Assembly: GCA_010029175.1 (NCBI GenBank)
Contig: RGNC01000006.1
Coordinates: forward strand, 1-27,930
Length of the DNA: 27,930 bases
From: Synechococcaceae bacterium WB8_1B_136
GTDB lineage: Bacteria; Cyanobacteriota; Cyanobacteriia; PCC-6307; Cyanobiaceae
Direction of reading: 5' to 3'
Made by a program: the position numbers and the translations under genes. The notes below the pieces were generated by a model. It searched no databases and was not told where the DNA came from. It worked only from the letters and a program-made list of their open reading frames with translations. Shown here piece by piece: positions 1 to 7,610 of the stretch (its first letter is position 1; every line of letters starts with the position of its first letter).

Positions 1-2
1 TG

Positions 3-1418
3 CGGCTGGGGGAACGGCTGCGCAGCGGGCTGCTGGGTGGGGTGGCCGTGCAACTGGCCCCCCTCGAGGAACTGCAGCAGCAGGCCTGCTGGGCCGATCT
101 GCCCGACCATGCCCGGCCCAGCGGCCATGGCACCGCGCCGATCCAACCCCTGCTGCGGGCCAGCACCAGCCTGCAGCCCCTCACGGCCGAAGAGGAGCAG
201 GCGCTTGAGGAGAGCCCGATCACGGCCTTGGCGGAGCGCCTGTGGCAGAGCACCTCGCTGCCGGAGCAGGCGGAGGTGCTGGAACAGCTGGTGCGGCGCC
301 TCGGCCCCGACGCGCTGCTGCAGGGCCCCGGCAGCCAGGCCAGCCTGCGGGCCCTGCTGGAGGAGATCTACCGCCGCGCCCTGGCCGAGGGCGACTGGAA
401 CGTGGTGCGGCGCTGCGCCGGCTCCATGGGGCTGGTGCACCCGCAGCTGGAGGATGCCCTCACCGACCTGCTGGTGCGCCAGAAGCAGGTGGTGGTGGGC
501 CGCAACTACACCAATGAGTCGCTGATCACCCAGCCCCAGGGCAGCCAGGTGATCGCGGCGATGATCCAGCGCTTCAGCGGCGAGGACGGCCGCGAGTGGG
601 TGCTGCAACAGGAATTGCTGCTGGCCCTCGACGGCCTGGCGCGCCGCTCTCCGGCCCTGCTCAACGGCATGCTCACCCTGCAACTGGGCCAGCTGCTGTT
701 GCTGCTCACCGGTGAACTGGCCAGCGAGCGCGATCTCAATCCCGTTGATGCCTTCGAGGCCCTCTGCGACGAACCCCCCCATGCCATCCGCCGCCGCCTG
801 CTGCAGGTGATGGCCGATGTGGAGCACGCCAAGGCGGCCCTGCAACGCAAGGAGCAGCTGCACGTGAGCGGCCGCGTGCGCTGGGCCGCCCCCGACCCGC
901 TCGAGGAACTGCCGAAGGGGGGCTGCTGGCTGCAGCACCGGCTGCGGCTGGGCGCCCTGCAGCAGGTGCCGCGCAACTTCTACCCCGGCATCTGGGATCT
1001 GTTGCACCACTGCCGCGGCCTGGTGATCGGCGACAAGCTGGAGCGCCGCAACCGCCTGGAAAGCGCGCCGCTGCTGAGCGAGAAAACCCCGGGCGAACGC
1101 AACTTCGCCAGCCTGGTGGAGCACCTGCTCAGCAAGATCGAGGCACCGGACTACCGGCAGCTCTGCACCGAAACCCTGCTCACCCTGATCGCCTTCGTGG
1201 AGGCCAACCCCCAGGTGCAGTTCAACGACGATCTGGCCCTCGACGTGGTGATCGGCCACGCCGTGCGGGTGGGCTGGCAGCAGGAACACCCCGACCAGCC
1301 GCGGGAGCTCTACGGCCCCCACAAGGCGGAGGCCTGGCACCGCTTCTACCGCTCCTCACCGGCCCAGTGCCGCCGCTGGCAACTGCAGGCCCTCAAGGAG
1401 CTGGCTGAGGCGGGCTAG
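3..1418 (+). CDS. Phosphorylase b kinase regulatory subunit-like / GH15-related protein, C-terminal part (5' truncated)
   Basis: The reading frame is open from the window edge, so the gene starts upstream; the GTG at 42 is internal, not a proven start. About 470 residues are visible, ending in TAG at 1416-1418. The last 170 residues match, from memory, the C-terminal block of the eukaryotic phosphorylase kinase alpha/beta subunits: a WLQHRLRLGALQQVP stretch, then FYPGIWDLLHHCRGL, then EKTPGERNF and a LVEHLLSKIEAPDYRQL stretch. Cyanobacteria carry such proteins annotated as glycoside hydrolase family 15, with an N-terminal glucoamylase-like (alpha/alpha)6 domain that would lie outside this window. 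A link to glycogen metabolism is inferred from the family; the substrate is unknown. No obvious operon partner: the next gene is convergent, 9 bases away. Confidence 0.8.
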   Translation, partial: RLGERLRSGLLGGVAVQLAPLEELQQQACWADLPDHARPSGHGTAPIQPLLRASTSLQPLTAEEEQALEESPITALAERLWQSTSLPEQAEVLEQLVRRLGPDALLQGPGSQASLRALLEEIYRRALAEGDWNVVRRCAGSMGLVHPQLEDALTDLLVRQKQVVVGRNYTNESLITQPQGSQVIAAMIQRFSGEDGREWVLQQELLLALDGLARRSPALLNGMLTLQLGQLLLLLTGELASERDLNPVDAFEALCDEPPHAIRRRLLQVMADVEHAKAALQRKEQLHVSGRVRWAAPDPLEELPKGGCWLQHRLRLGALQQVPRNFYPGIWDLLHHCRGLVIGDKLERRNRLESAPLLSEKTPGERNFASLVEHLLSKIEAPDYRQLCTETLLTLIAFVEANPQVQFNDDLALDVVIGHAVRVGWQQEHPDQPRELYGPHKAEAWHRFYRSSPAQCRRWQLQALKELAEAG

Positions 1419-1427
1419 CGAGGCGGC

Positions 1428-2432
1428 CTAGATCGGCTCCGCCAGGGTCATGCAGAGGCTGGGCTGGGCGGCGGTGTGCTCCACGCACTGCTCGATCAGA
1501 TCCGCCAGCAACAGGGCCCGGGAGGCCTGGGGACCATCCACGGCCGGGGTTTCCGTTCCCCGCACGCACTGCAGGAAGTGCTCCAGCTCGGCATAGAGGG
1601 GATCCACCGGTGAGGTGCTCACCTCCTCGATGAAGCCATCGTTGCGATAGAGCAGCTCGCCGTGGTCGGCGCTCACCGACTGATTGGTGCGGCGGTGAAT
1701 CTGCAGGCTGCGGTTGAGGAAATCGGTTTCCACCAGGCTGCCGCGGCAGTGGGCGCTGAGGCTGCGGATCTTGCGGTGGGCCATCTTGCTGGCTGTGAGG
1801 CTGGCCACCACACCATTGGCGAAACCCAGGGTGGCATTCACGTAGTCGATCGGGCCCTCGGCGCTGCGGCCACCGGCGGCCGCCAGGCGCACCACCGGCG
1901 CGGCGGCCAGCTCCAGCACCAGGTCGATGTCGTGGATCATCAGGTCCAGCACCACCGACACGTCGTTGGCGCGGTCGGGGTTGGGGCTGTGGCGCCGGGC
2001 CTCCAGCACCACCACCTCCTCGTTGGCCACCACCTTCACCAGCTCGCGGAAGGCGGGGTTGAAGCGCTCGATGTGGCCCACCTGCAGCAGCCGACCCGCC
2101 GCATCGGCGGCCCGGATCAGGTCGGAGGCCTCCTCCTGGCTGGCGGCGATCGGCTTTTCAATCAGCACATGCACCCCCGCGCGCAGGCAGGCCAGGCCCA
2201 CGCGGTGATGCAGCAGGGTGGGCACGGCGATGCACACCGCCTCCACCTCCCCGAGCATCTGCTCATAGGAGGCAAACCAGCGGCAGCCGAACTGCTCCAC
2301 CGCCAGCTGCCCCCGCGCTGGATCGGGGTCCGCCACGGCCACCAGCTGCGCATCCCGCAGCAGGCTCAGCACCCGGGCATGGTGCCAGCCCATGTTGCCG
2401 ATTCCGATCACTCCAACGCGAACCGGCTTCAT
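1428..2432 (-). CDS. Gfo/Idh/MocA family NAD(P)-dependent oxidoreductase
   Basis: The protein is about 334 aa from the ATG at 2432. A TTG at 2456 would add eight residues but is less likely because the Rossmann strand begins right after the ATG. It opens with a dinucleotide-binding fingerprint (VGVIGIGNMGWHHA), has the family EKP motif in HVLIEKPIAAS near residue 100, and a VGHIERFNPA block followed by a MIHDIDLVLEL helix that carries the catalytic-region histidine. These match sugar or inositol dehydrogenases of the Gfo/Idh/MocA family. The substrate cannot be told; UDP-sugar or amino-sugar oxidation is common for relatives with the HIERFNPA block. It lies 27 bases downstream of the CNNM-type gene on the same strand and is probably co-transcribed with it. 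Confidence 0.88.
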   Translation of the reverse strand: MKPVRVGVIGIGNMGWHHARVLSLLRDAQLVAVADPDPARGQLAVEQFGCRWFASYEQMLGEVEAVCIAVPTLLHHRVGLACLRAGVHVLIEKPIAASQEEASDLIRAADAAGRLLQVGHIERFNPAFRELVKVVANEEVVVLEARRHSPNPDRANDVSVVLDLMIHDIDLVLELAAAPVVRLAAAGGRSAEGPIDYVNATLGFANGVVASLTASKMAHRKIRSLSAHCRGSLVETDFLNRSLQIHRRTNQSVSADHGELLYRNDGFIEEVSTSPVDPLYAELEHFLQCVRGTETPAVDGPQASRALLLADLIEQCVEHTAAQPSLCMTLAEPI

Positions 2433-2459
2433 GGCGTTGGGCGCACAGCTGCGCAATTA

Positions 2460-3794
2460 TCAGCGATCGTGCCGCATGTCGGCGGCACCGCCAGAACCGC
2501 CAGCCCCGCCGGTCTCGGCGGCGACCTCCGGGCCGGACTCCGGCGCCCGGCGGGTGATCTCCACCCGATCGATCCGGGGGCCATCCATGGCGGTGATCAC
2601 AAACTGGTGGCCCTTCCAGCGCAGCATCTCGCCGGGGGCGGGGATGTGCTGCAGCCGCTCCAGCAGGAAACCGGCCAGGGTGTGGTGCTCATCCGACTCG
2701 GGCAGCTGCAGCCCCAGCTCGCGGTTGAGCTCATAGATCTCCAGATCACCTGCCACCAGCCAGCTGTCCTCCCGCAGCTGCTGGAGGTCGTCTTCTGGGT
2801 TCTCGGGGTCTTCCTGATCGCCCACGATTTCACTGGTGAGATCCGCCACGGTGACCAGCCCCTCGGTGCCGCCGTGCTCATCCACCACCAGCAGCAGCGG
2901 TTGGCCGCTGCGAATCACCGGCAGCAGCTCGGCCAGGGGCGTGGTTTCCTGCACCCGCACCACCGGGGTCACATAGGGCACCAAGGGGGAATCAGCCTGC
3001 AGCAGGCCCTTGGCGATCGGTTCAGCCAGGCGGCGCAGGTCGAGCAGGCCCCGCACGTCGTCGAGGGAGCTGCCGATCACCGGGAAGCGGGCGTGGTGGG
3101 TGTTGTGCACGGCCTCCATCAGCTCCGCGAAGCGCACATCGAGCGGCAGCGTAACCATGCCGGAGCGGGGCACCATCACCTCCCGCACCTGGGTGTCGCG
3201 CAGGGAGAACAGACCCTCGAGCATGTCGCGCTCATCGGGCATCAGGCCCGTCACGCTGTTGGATTCGATCAGGGTTTCCAGCTCCCCGGCGGAGAGGGCC
3301 GGCACCAGCTGATCCCAGTGCCGGGGCAGACCCAGCAGCTTCAACAGGCCATCCCCCAGCCGCTCCAGCACCAGCAGCAGCAGCGCCAGGGTGTGGTTCA
3401 GGGCCTCCAGCAGCGGCCCCAGCCGCAGGGCAGAGGCCTCAGGGTGCTGCAACACCCAGGCCTTGGGCACCAGGCCGCCCACCAGGGTGGCCAGCACCAC
3501 CAGCACGGTGAACACCGCCAGATCCACCCAGATCTGGTGGCCTGGGCGCCCCCAGCGCTCGGCCAGGCCGCGGCCGCTCCAGCCCAGGGCGATCAGGGCC
3601 AGGGTCATGCCGAGCTGGGTGGCCAGCAGCGCCCGGCGCAGGCGCCGCTGCAAGCGCGCCACCGCCGGGGCTCCCGGACGGCCATCGGCCTCCAGCAGCT
3701 GCACCCGGGTGGGCCGCAGCCGGATCAGGGCAAATTCCGAGGCGGCGAAAAAGGCCACCAGAACCAACAGAACCGCCGGAGCCAGAACACGCAT
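2460..3794 (-). CDS. Hemolysin-family / CNNM-CorC-like membrane protein (DUF21, CBS pair, CorC_HlyC)
   Basis: This 444-aa protein begins with a membrane segment (LAPAVLLVLVAFFAASEFAL) typical of the DUF21 domain. More hydrophobic helices lie near residues 55-75 and 90-165. A cytoplasmic linker (MPDERDMLEGLFSLRDTQV) leads into a tandem CBS module beginning at the EVMVPRSGM motif. The C-terminal CorC_HlyC domain contains WLVAGDLEIYELN and ends near ITAMDGPRIDRVEI, followed by a low-complexity Ala/Gly tail. The family is linked to Mg2+/Co2+ efflux or homeostasis; despite the old 'hemolysin' name, lysis is not implied. It is the upstream gene of the minus-strand pair with the oxidoreductase. Start ATG at 3792-3794. 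Confidence 0.92.
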   Translation of the reverse strand: MRVLAPAVLLVLVAFFAASEFALIRLRPTRVQLLEADGRPGAPAVARLQRRLRRALLATQLGMTLALIALGWSGRGLAERWGRPGHQIWVDLAVFTVLVVLATLVGGLVPKAWVLQHPEASALRLGPLLEALNHTLALLLLVLERLGDGLLKLLGLPRHWDQLVPALSAGELETLIESNSVTGLMPDERDMLEGLFSLRDTQVREVMVPRSGMVTLPLDVRFAELMEAVHNTHHARFPVIGSSLDDVRGLLDLRRLAEPIAKGLLQADSPLVPYVTPVVRVQETTPLAELLPVIRSGQPLLLVVDEHGGTEGLVTVADLTSEIVGDQEDPENPEDDLQQLREDSWLVAGDLEIYELNRELGLQLPESDEHHTLAGFLLERLQHIPAPGEMLRWKGHQFVITAMDGPRIDRVEITRRAPESGPEVAAETGGAGGSGGAADMRHDR

Positions 3795-3823
3795 CGCTCA
3801 GCAGGCAGGGCGGAGTGCCTAAG

Positions 3824-3840
3824 GCGGATTATGAGTCCGC
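3824..3840. terminator. Weak hairpin downstream of the secreted-protein gene
   Basis: GCGGA at 3824-3828 and TCCGC at 3836-3840 form a 5-bp stem with a 7-base loop. It lies between two minus-strand genes, about 55 bases past the stop of the secreted-protein gene. There is no T-rich tail, so terminator function is only a possibility. Confidence 0.22.
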
Positions 3841-3893
3841 TGCATTCACCAGATTGCTAGACCCCCGCAGGCCGCAGCCCCGGCGGCGTTGAT

Positions 3894-4412
3894 CTACCAC
3901 AGGCCACGAATGGCGCTGGAGCCGGCCACCGGCAGGGCGATCGGCCCGGCGCCCGCCCCGCAGCCGCCCTGGGGCAACCCGGAGCAGAACCCGTTCGACA
4001 CATCGGCCGTGCGCAGGGGCAACGGCGCGCTCTGCTGCTCCAGCAGCACCTGGTAGGTGTTCTGCAGCGCCGAGCCATCCCACACGATCGTCTGATCGGG
4101 GAAACCCAGACCCATCAGCTTGGTGCCGTCACCACCACCCATGGCAATGCCCAGGATGTCGGTGATCTGGTGGCTGATGTCCACACCGCGGGCGTAGGGG
4201 GAGGTGTACGAGAAGAAGCGGCGCTCCACCAGTTCCGTGGTGGTGGTCACCGGGGCGCAGCGGGTGAGCTCGATCGGTGCCTGGCCGGCCACGGGTGCCT
4301 CCAGAGAGCTGGTGCACACCACGGGGCCCGCGAGCGCAGGCAGCCCGCTGCCCGCCAGAGCGGCGGCGGCCGAGAGCACAGCCGTGAAACAGGGGCCCTG
4401 CAGGCGAGCCAT
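3894..4412 (-). CDS. Small secreted protein of unknown function
   Basis: From the ATG at 4412 (preferred over an upstream in-frame TTG at 4436) the product is about 172 aa. It starts with a positively charged N-terminus and a hydrophobic stretch (AVLSAAAALAGSGLPALA) that ends in an Ala-x-Ala signal-peptidase site, so export to the periplasm or outside is likely. The mature part has at least four cysteines (VVCTSS, TRCAP, GFCSG, GGCGAG), compatible with two disulfides, and a central acidic and aromatic region (VERRFFSYTSPYARGVDIS). I do not recognise a catalytic motif. It is divergent from pyrE, sharing a 56-base intergenic region. Its reading quality and codon use resemble neighbours, so I believe it is real, but no function can be assigned. 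Confidence 0.7.
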   Translation of the reverse strand: MARLQGPCFTAVLSAAAALAGSGLPALAGPVVCTSSLEAPVAGQAPIELTRCAPVTTTTELVERRFFSYTSPYARGVDISHQITDILGIAMGGGDGTKLMGLGFPDQTIVWDGSALQNTYQVLLEQQSAPLPLRTADVSNGFCSGLPQGGCGAGAGPIALPVAGSSAIRGLW

Positions 4413-4468
4413 GGAGCGGTAGACACCTGGGCGCAAACTAGACAGCCAACCCCAGGAATGCCAGAGGC

Positions 4469-5080
4469 ATGACCCAGCCGCTGACCCTGCCCCAGGCCAG
4501 TGCGGAGCAGCGCCAGCTGCTGCTGCAGCTGCTGGCGGAGCGCGCCTATCGCCACGGCCGCTTCACCCTCGCCTCAGGCCGCAGCAGCGACCACTACGTG
4601 AACTGCAAGCCCGTGAGCCTCAGCGGGCTGGGGCTGGCGCTGCTGTCGGCCCAGATGCTGCCCCTGGTGGAAGCCGAGGCCGTGGCGGTGGCGGGCCTCA
4701 CCCTCGGCGCCGACCCGCTGGTGAGCGGCGTGGCCCAGGCCGCCGCCCTGGCCGGCCGGCCCCTGGATGCCCTGATCGTGCGCAAGGAGGCCAAGGGCCA
4801 CGGCACCGGCGCCTGGCTGGAGGGTCCGCTGCCAGCTGCCGGCAGCCGCATCACCGTGCTGGAAGACGTGGTCACCACCGGTGGCTCCTCCCTCAAGGCG
4901 GTGCGCCAGCTGCGTGAAGCCGGCTATGTGGTGGAGCGGGTGGTCACGATCGTGGACCGCCAGGAGGGCGGCCAGGCAGCCATGGAGGCCGCCGGCCTGG
5001 AGCTGCGCAGCCTGTTCCTGCTGGAGGAGGTGGCGGCACGCTCAGCCAGCGGCGACGCCGGCTCCGCGGCCCAACCATGA
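4469..5080 (+). CDS. pyrE: Orotate phosphoribosyltransferase
   Basis: PyrE converts orotate and PRPP to orotidine 5'-phosphate in de novo pyrimidine synthesis in the cytosol. The 203-aa product carries the family landmarks in order: FTLASGRSSDHYVNCK, a GADPLVSGVAQAAAL substrate loop, the lysine-rich IVRKEAKGHGTG loop, and the PRPP-binding signature VLEDVVTTGGSSLKAV. Length fits the family (about 180-210 aa). The ATG at 4469 is used because the first conserved helix follows about ten residues later. Its stop overlaps the next start in an ATGA arrangement (5077-5080), indicating translational coupling to the YgfZ-like gene. Confidence 0.96.
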   Translation: MTQPLTLPQASAEQRQLLLQLLAERAYRHGRFTLASGRSSDHYVNCKPVSLSGLGLALLSAQMLPLVEAEAVAVAGLTLGADPLVSGVAQAAALAGRPLDALIVRKEAKGHGTGAWLEGPLPAAGSRITVLEDVVTTGGSSLKAVRQLREAGYVVERVVTIVDRQEGGQAAMEAAGLELRSLFLLEEVAARSASGDAGSAAQP

Positions 5081-6000
5081 CTGGCCCCTCCCGCTGGAGC
5101 AGCCCCGCCAGCCTGATCCGCCTGGAGGGCCCCGATGCCCGCCGCTTTCTGCATGGCCAGAGCAGCCAGTCGATCGAACTGGCCCCACCGGGCAGCTGCC
5201 TGGCCACCTGCCTGATCAGCCCCACCGGTCGCATGCGCGCCCTGGCGCTGGTGCAGGTGGATGGGTCCGGCGTCGATCTGGTGGTGATCGCCGGCGATGG
5301 GGCCGCGGTGCACCAGTCCCTCGATCGGGTTCTGTTCCCCGCCGACCAGGTGCAGCTGGGGCCGGTGGAGGCCATCACCCTGGTGCGGATGCTCGGCGCC
5401 ACTGAGGCTGCCGGGGAGGCCAGCACCCTGCGGCCGCCGGTGGATCTGGGCGGGGGCCGCGATCAACCGGTGCTGCTGCTGCGGCAGAGCGACAGCCTGC
5501 CCAGCTGGGCGGAGGCCCTGCCGGAGCTCAGCGGCGAGCAGGCGGAGCGCCAGCGGCTGCGGGCGGGCTTCCCGGCGGCCCCCGGCGAACTGAACGACAG
5601 CACCAATCCCTTTGAGCTGGGCCTGGCCGACTGGGTGAGCCTGAGCAAGGGCTGCTACGTGGGCCAGGAAACCCTGGCCAAACTGGCCACCTACGACGGC
5701 GTGAAGCAGCAGTTGCGCCATTGGCGCGCCGGGCGCACCGGCCCTGCGGCGGCCGATGCCCTGAGCCCCGGAACGCCCCTCACCACAGCGGCCGGCGAGC
5801 GGGCCGGTGTGATCACCTCCACGTTGGCGGGCCCCGATGGCGTGGAGGGCCTGGCTCTGGTGCGGCGCCAGACCCTGGCGGAGGCCCAGCTGCTGGCGGG
5901 CGACGGAGCTGCTGCGGTGCCGCTGGAGCTGCGCGTTCCCTCAGGATTTGTGGCACCACCCGTGGGCGACGGGGGCAGCAGCGGCCCGCGGGGCGGGTAG
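5077..6000 (+). CDS. ygfZ: YgfZ/GcvT-like folate-binding protein
   Basis: The 307-aa product has the diagnostic YgfZ motif KGCYVGQETLAKL near residue 190, including the conserved cysteine in K-G-C-Y-x-G-Q-E. The N-terminal half (RLEGPDARRFLHGQSSQ) matches the start of GcvT-fold folate-binding proteins. Known relatives bind tetrahydrofolate and help assembly or repair of iron-sulfur enzymes. The ATG overlaps the pyrE stop by four bases, so the two are probably an operon. The last 20 residues are Gly/Pro/Ser-rich and lack similarity I can recognise. A strong inverted repeat follows 14 bases after the stop. Confidence 0.9.
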   Translation: MTGPSRWSSPASLIRLEGPDARRFLHGQSSQSIELAPPGSCLATCLISPTGRMRALALVQVDGSGVDLVVIAGDGAAVHQSLDRVLFPADQVQLGPVEAITLVRMLGATEAAGEASTLRPPVDLGGGRDQPVLLLRQSDSLPSWAEALPELSGEQAERQRLRAGFPAAPGELNDSTNPFELGLADWVSLSKGCYVGQETLAKLATYDGVKQQLRHWRAGRTGPAAADALSPGTPLTTAAGERAGVITSTLAGPDGVEGLALVRRQTLAEAQLLAGDGAAAVPLELRVPSGFVAPPVGDGGSSGPRGG

Positions 6001-6014
6001 ACATCCGCGGGTCT

Positions 6015-6047
6015 CCCCAATTCCGTACAGCCTGTACAGAATTGGGG
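6015..6047. terminator. Long inverted repeat between convergent genes, probable bidirectional transcription stop
   Basis: CCCCAATTC at 6015-6023 pairs with GAATTGGGG at 6039-6047. An inner GTACAG/CTGTAC pairing (6025-6030 with 6032-6037) extends the stem after one mismatch. It sits in the 49-base gap between the ygfZ stop and the stop of the convergent nuclease gene, where a shared terminator is expected. A T-run is missing on both sides, so Rho-independent action is uncertain. Confidence 0.6.
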
Positions 6048-6049
6048 CC

Positions 6050-7525
6050 TCAGGCGTCCTGCTGCAGCAGCCACAGGGCCACGGCCCAGGTGGCCAGGCC
6101 GTCGTCGCGGTTGTAGCGAAAGATCTGCTGCAGGTTCCGGCACGAGCCACGGCCCCGGGGGCCCTCGCCCCCCAGCCGCCACTGGCGCCACCAGAGCAGG
6201 GCCCGGGCGCCATCGACGCCCTTCTGGCTCCACTGGAACCCCAGCCAGCTGGCCACGGCCTTGAGGCCATAGCTGTTCACCGGCAGCCACCAGTGGCGGC
6301 GAATCCGCTGGTGTACATCCACCATCCGCCCCCGCAGCGCGGCGATCTGGCGCTCACTGGCTCCCTGGCGCTGGGCCATGCGCACCAGGGCCAGCAGCTC
6401 GGTTTCGCCGTAGTGCAGCACCGGCCAGTTGGGGTAGGCCGCCAGCAGCGCCTGCAGCCGCCGCCACACCCTGGCCTCGCCGTGCTCCTGCAGCGCCAGC
6501 AGCGGCTGGTAGGGCGCCTCGGCGGCGGCGATCAGGTCGGGCCAGCGGCCATCGGCGCCGCGCTCCAGGCGCAGGAACCCATGCAGGAAGTCGTCGCGGG
6601 CGTCGGGATCGGATTCGATGTCGTAGATCAGCACTCCCGCTGCGTCCACCAGTTCCGGCAGGGCCAGGGCTGAATCACGGCGCAGGGGTTCACCGCGCTG
6701 CTGCACGCGGGCCTGGGTCACCAGCTGGGCGGCCACCTCGCCGTGCTGCTCGCCGTAGGTGGCCAGGGAAGCGGCCAGCTGCTCGGGCTCCTGGGCGGCC
6801 AGATCGGCCAGCCTGCCGATGCCCAGCTCCACCAGCATGTCGCGCCGCTTGGCGCCGATGCCACTCACCTCGCTGAGGTGCCCCTCGCGGGCGGCATCGC
6901 GATCGCAGCGGCCCCGCCAACTGCAGAGCACGCATTTCTTGCGATCGGCCACCAGGGGCGGCGGATCGGGGCGCTGCAGGTCGTCGGCCAGGCGCTGCAG
7001 GGCCTCATCCAGCTGACGGGGCAGGCTGCCGGCCAGGGGCAGCTGCTCCTGCTGCAGGGCCCGGCCGGCGCCGGCCAGCACCAGGGCCGTGGGCACGGCC
7101 GCCTGCTGCTGCTCGGCCAGCAGGCGGCCCCAGAGGGCCAGCACCAGGCGGTGCTCACGGGTGAGCCGCCGGCCCTGGCGGAACAGCACCGGCCGGTAGG
7201 CGTGGGCTCCCCAGCGGCTGGAGCCATCGATGCGCTGCAGCAGGGGCGGATGGGCCTCCAGCGCCAGAGCCGGCCGGCCGGGGGCCAGGCCCCGCAGCCG
7301 CAGGCCCACCACGGCGGGGGCCCCGGCTGCGGCGGCTGCCTCACCCCGCTGGGGCCGCTGGGGGAACAGGGTGGAAAAGCTGCGCCGCTGCTCATCGAGC
7401 TGGAGGCCGCGGTGGGCACTCCAGAGGCGCTGATCGGGATCGCCGAAGCGATCCAGCCAGGCCCGCCGCTTGCAGCGCAGCCAGCTGCGCAACAGCCGGT
7501 CGGTGAGCGGAGGCTCTGGGAACAC
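6050..7525 (-). CDS. RecB/Cas4-like Fe-S nuclease fused to RNase-H-like domain (TM0106-type)
   Basis: I choose the GTG at 7525 (about 491 aa), because the conserved N-terminal motif TDRLLRSWLRCKRRAWLD follows at once. The frame stays open back to 7720 but would then run into the divergent phosphomutase. Four cysteines fit an AddB/Cas4-type iron-sulfur staple: one in the N-terminal WLRCKRRAW (about residue 18) and three in KKCVLCSWRGRC (about 198, 201, 207). After them comes a helix-hairpin-helix-like stretch (SGIGAKRRDMLVELGI), and then an RNase-H-like domain opening with LIYDIESDPDARDDF, whose Asp and Glu fit a DEDD-type site. This is the layout of TM0106-family RecB-like putative nucleases. 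The cellular role is not established; DNA processing or repair is inferred. Confidence 0.82.
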   Translation of the reverse strand: MFPEPPLTDRLLRSWLRCKRRAWLDRFGDPDQRLWSAHRGLQLDEQRRSFSTLFPQRPQRGEAAAAAGAPAVVGLRLRGLAPGRPALALEAHPPLLQRIDGSSRWGAHAYRPVLFRQGRRLTREHRLVLALWGRLLAEQQQAAVPTALVLAGAGRALQQEQLPLAGSLPRQLDEALQRLADDLQRPDPPPLVADRKKCVLCSWRGRCDRDAAREGHLSEVSGIGAKRRDMLVELGIGRLADLAAQEPEQLAASLATYGEQHGEVAAQLVTQARVQQRGEPLRRDSALALPELVDAAGVLIYDIESDPDARDDFLHGFLRLERGADGRWPDLIAAAEAPYQPLLALQEHGEARVWRRLQALLAAYPNWPVLHYGETELLALVRMAQRQGASERQIAALRGRMVDVHQRIRRHWWLPVNSYGLKAVASWLGFQWSQKGVDGARALLWWRQWRLGGEGPRGRGSCRNLQQIFRYNRDDGLATWAVALWLLQQDA

Positions 7526-7610
7526 GCCAGCAACGCTAGGGCGGCGGCAGTGGCCGTCCGCCGCGCCGGCACCCGCTTGGCCGCAGGGGCCCCGGCTGGC
7601 TGCTAGCACC

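Noticed and set aside
1662..3860. A 732-residue open frame on the plus strand
   Set aside because: It is antisense to two clearly recognisable genes, is His/Gln/Gly-rich, and arises from high-GC codon bias.
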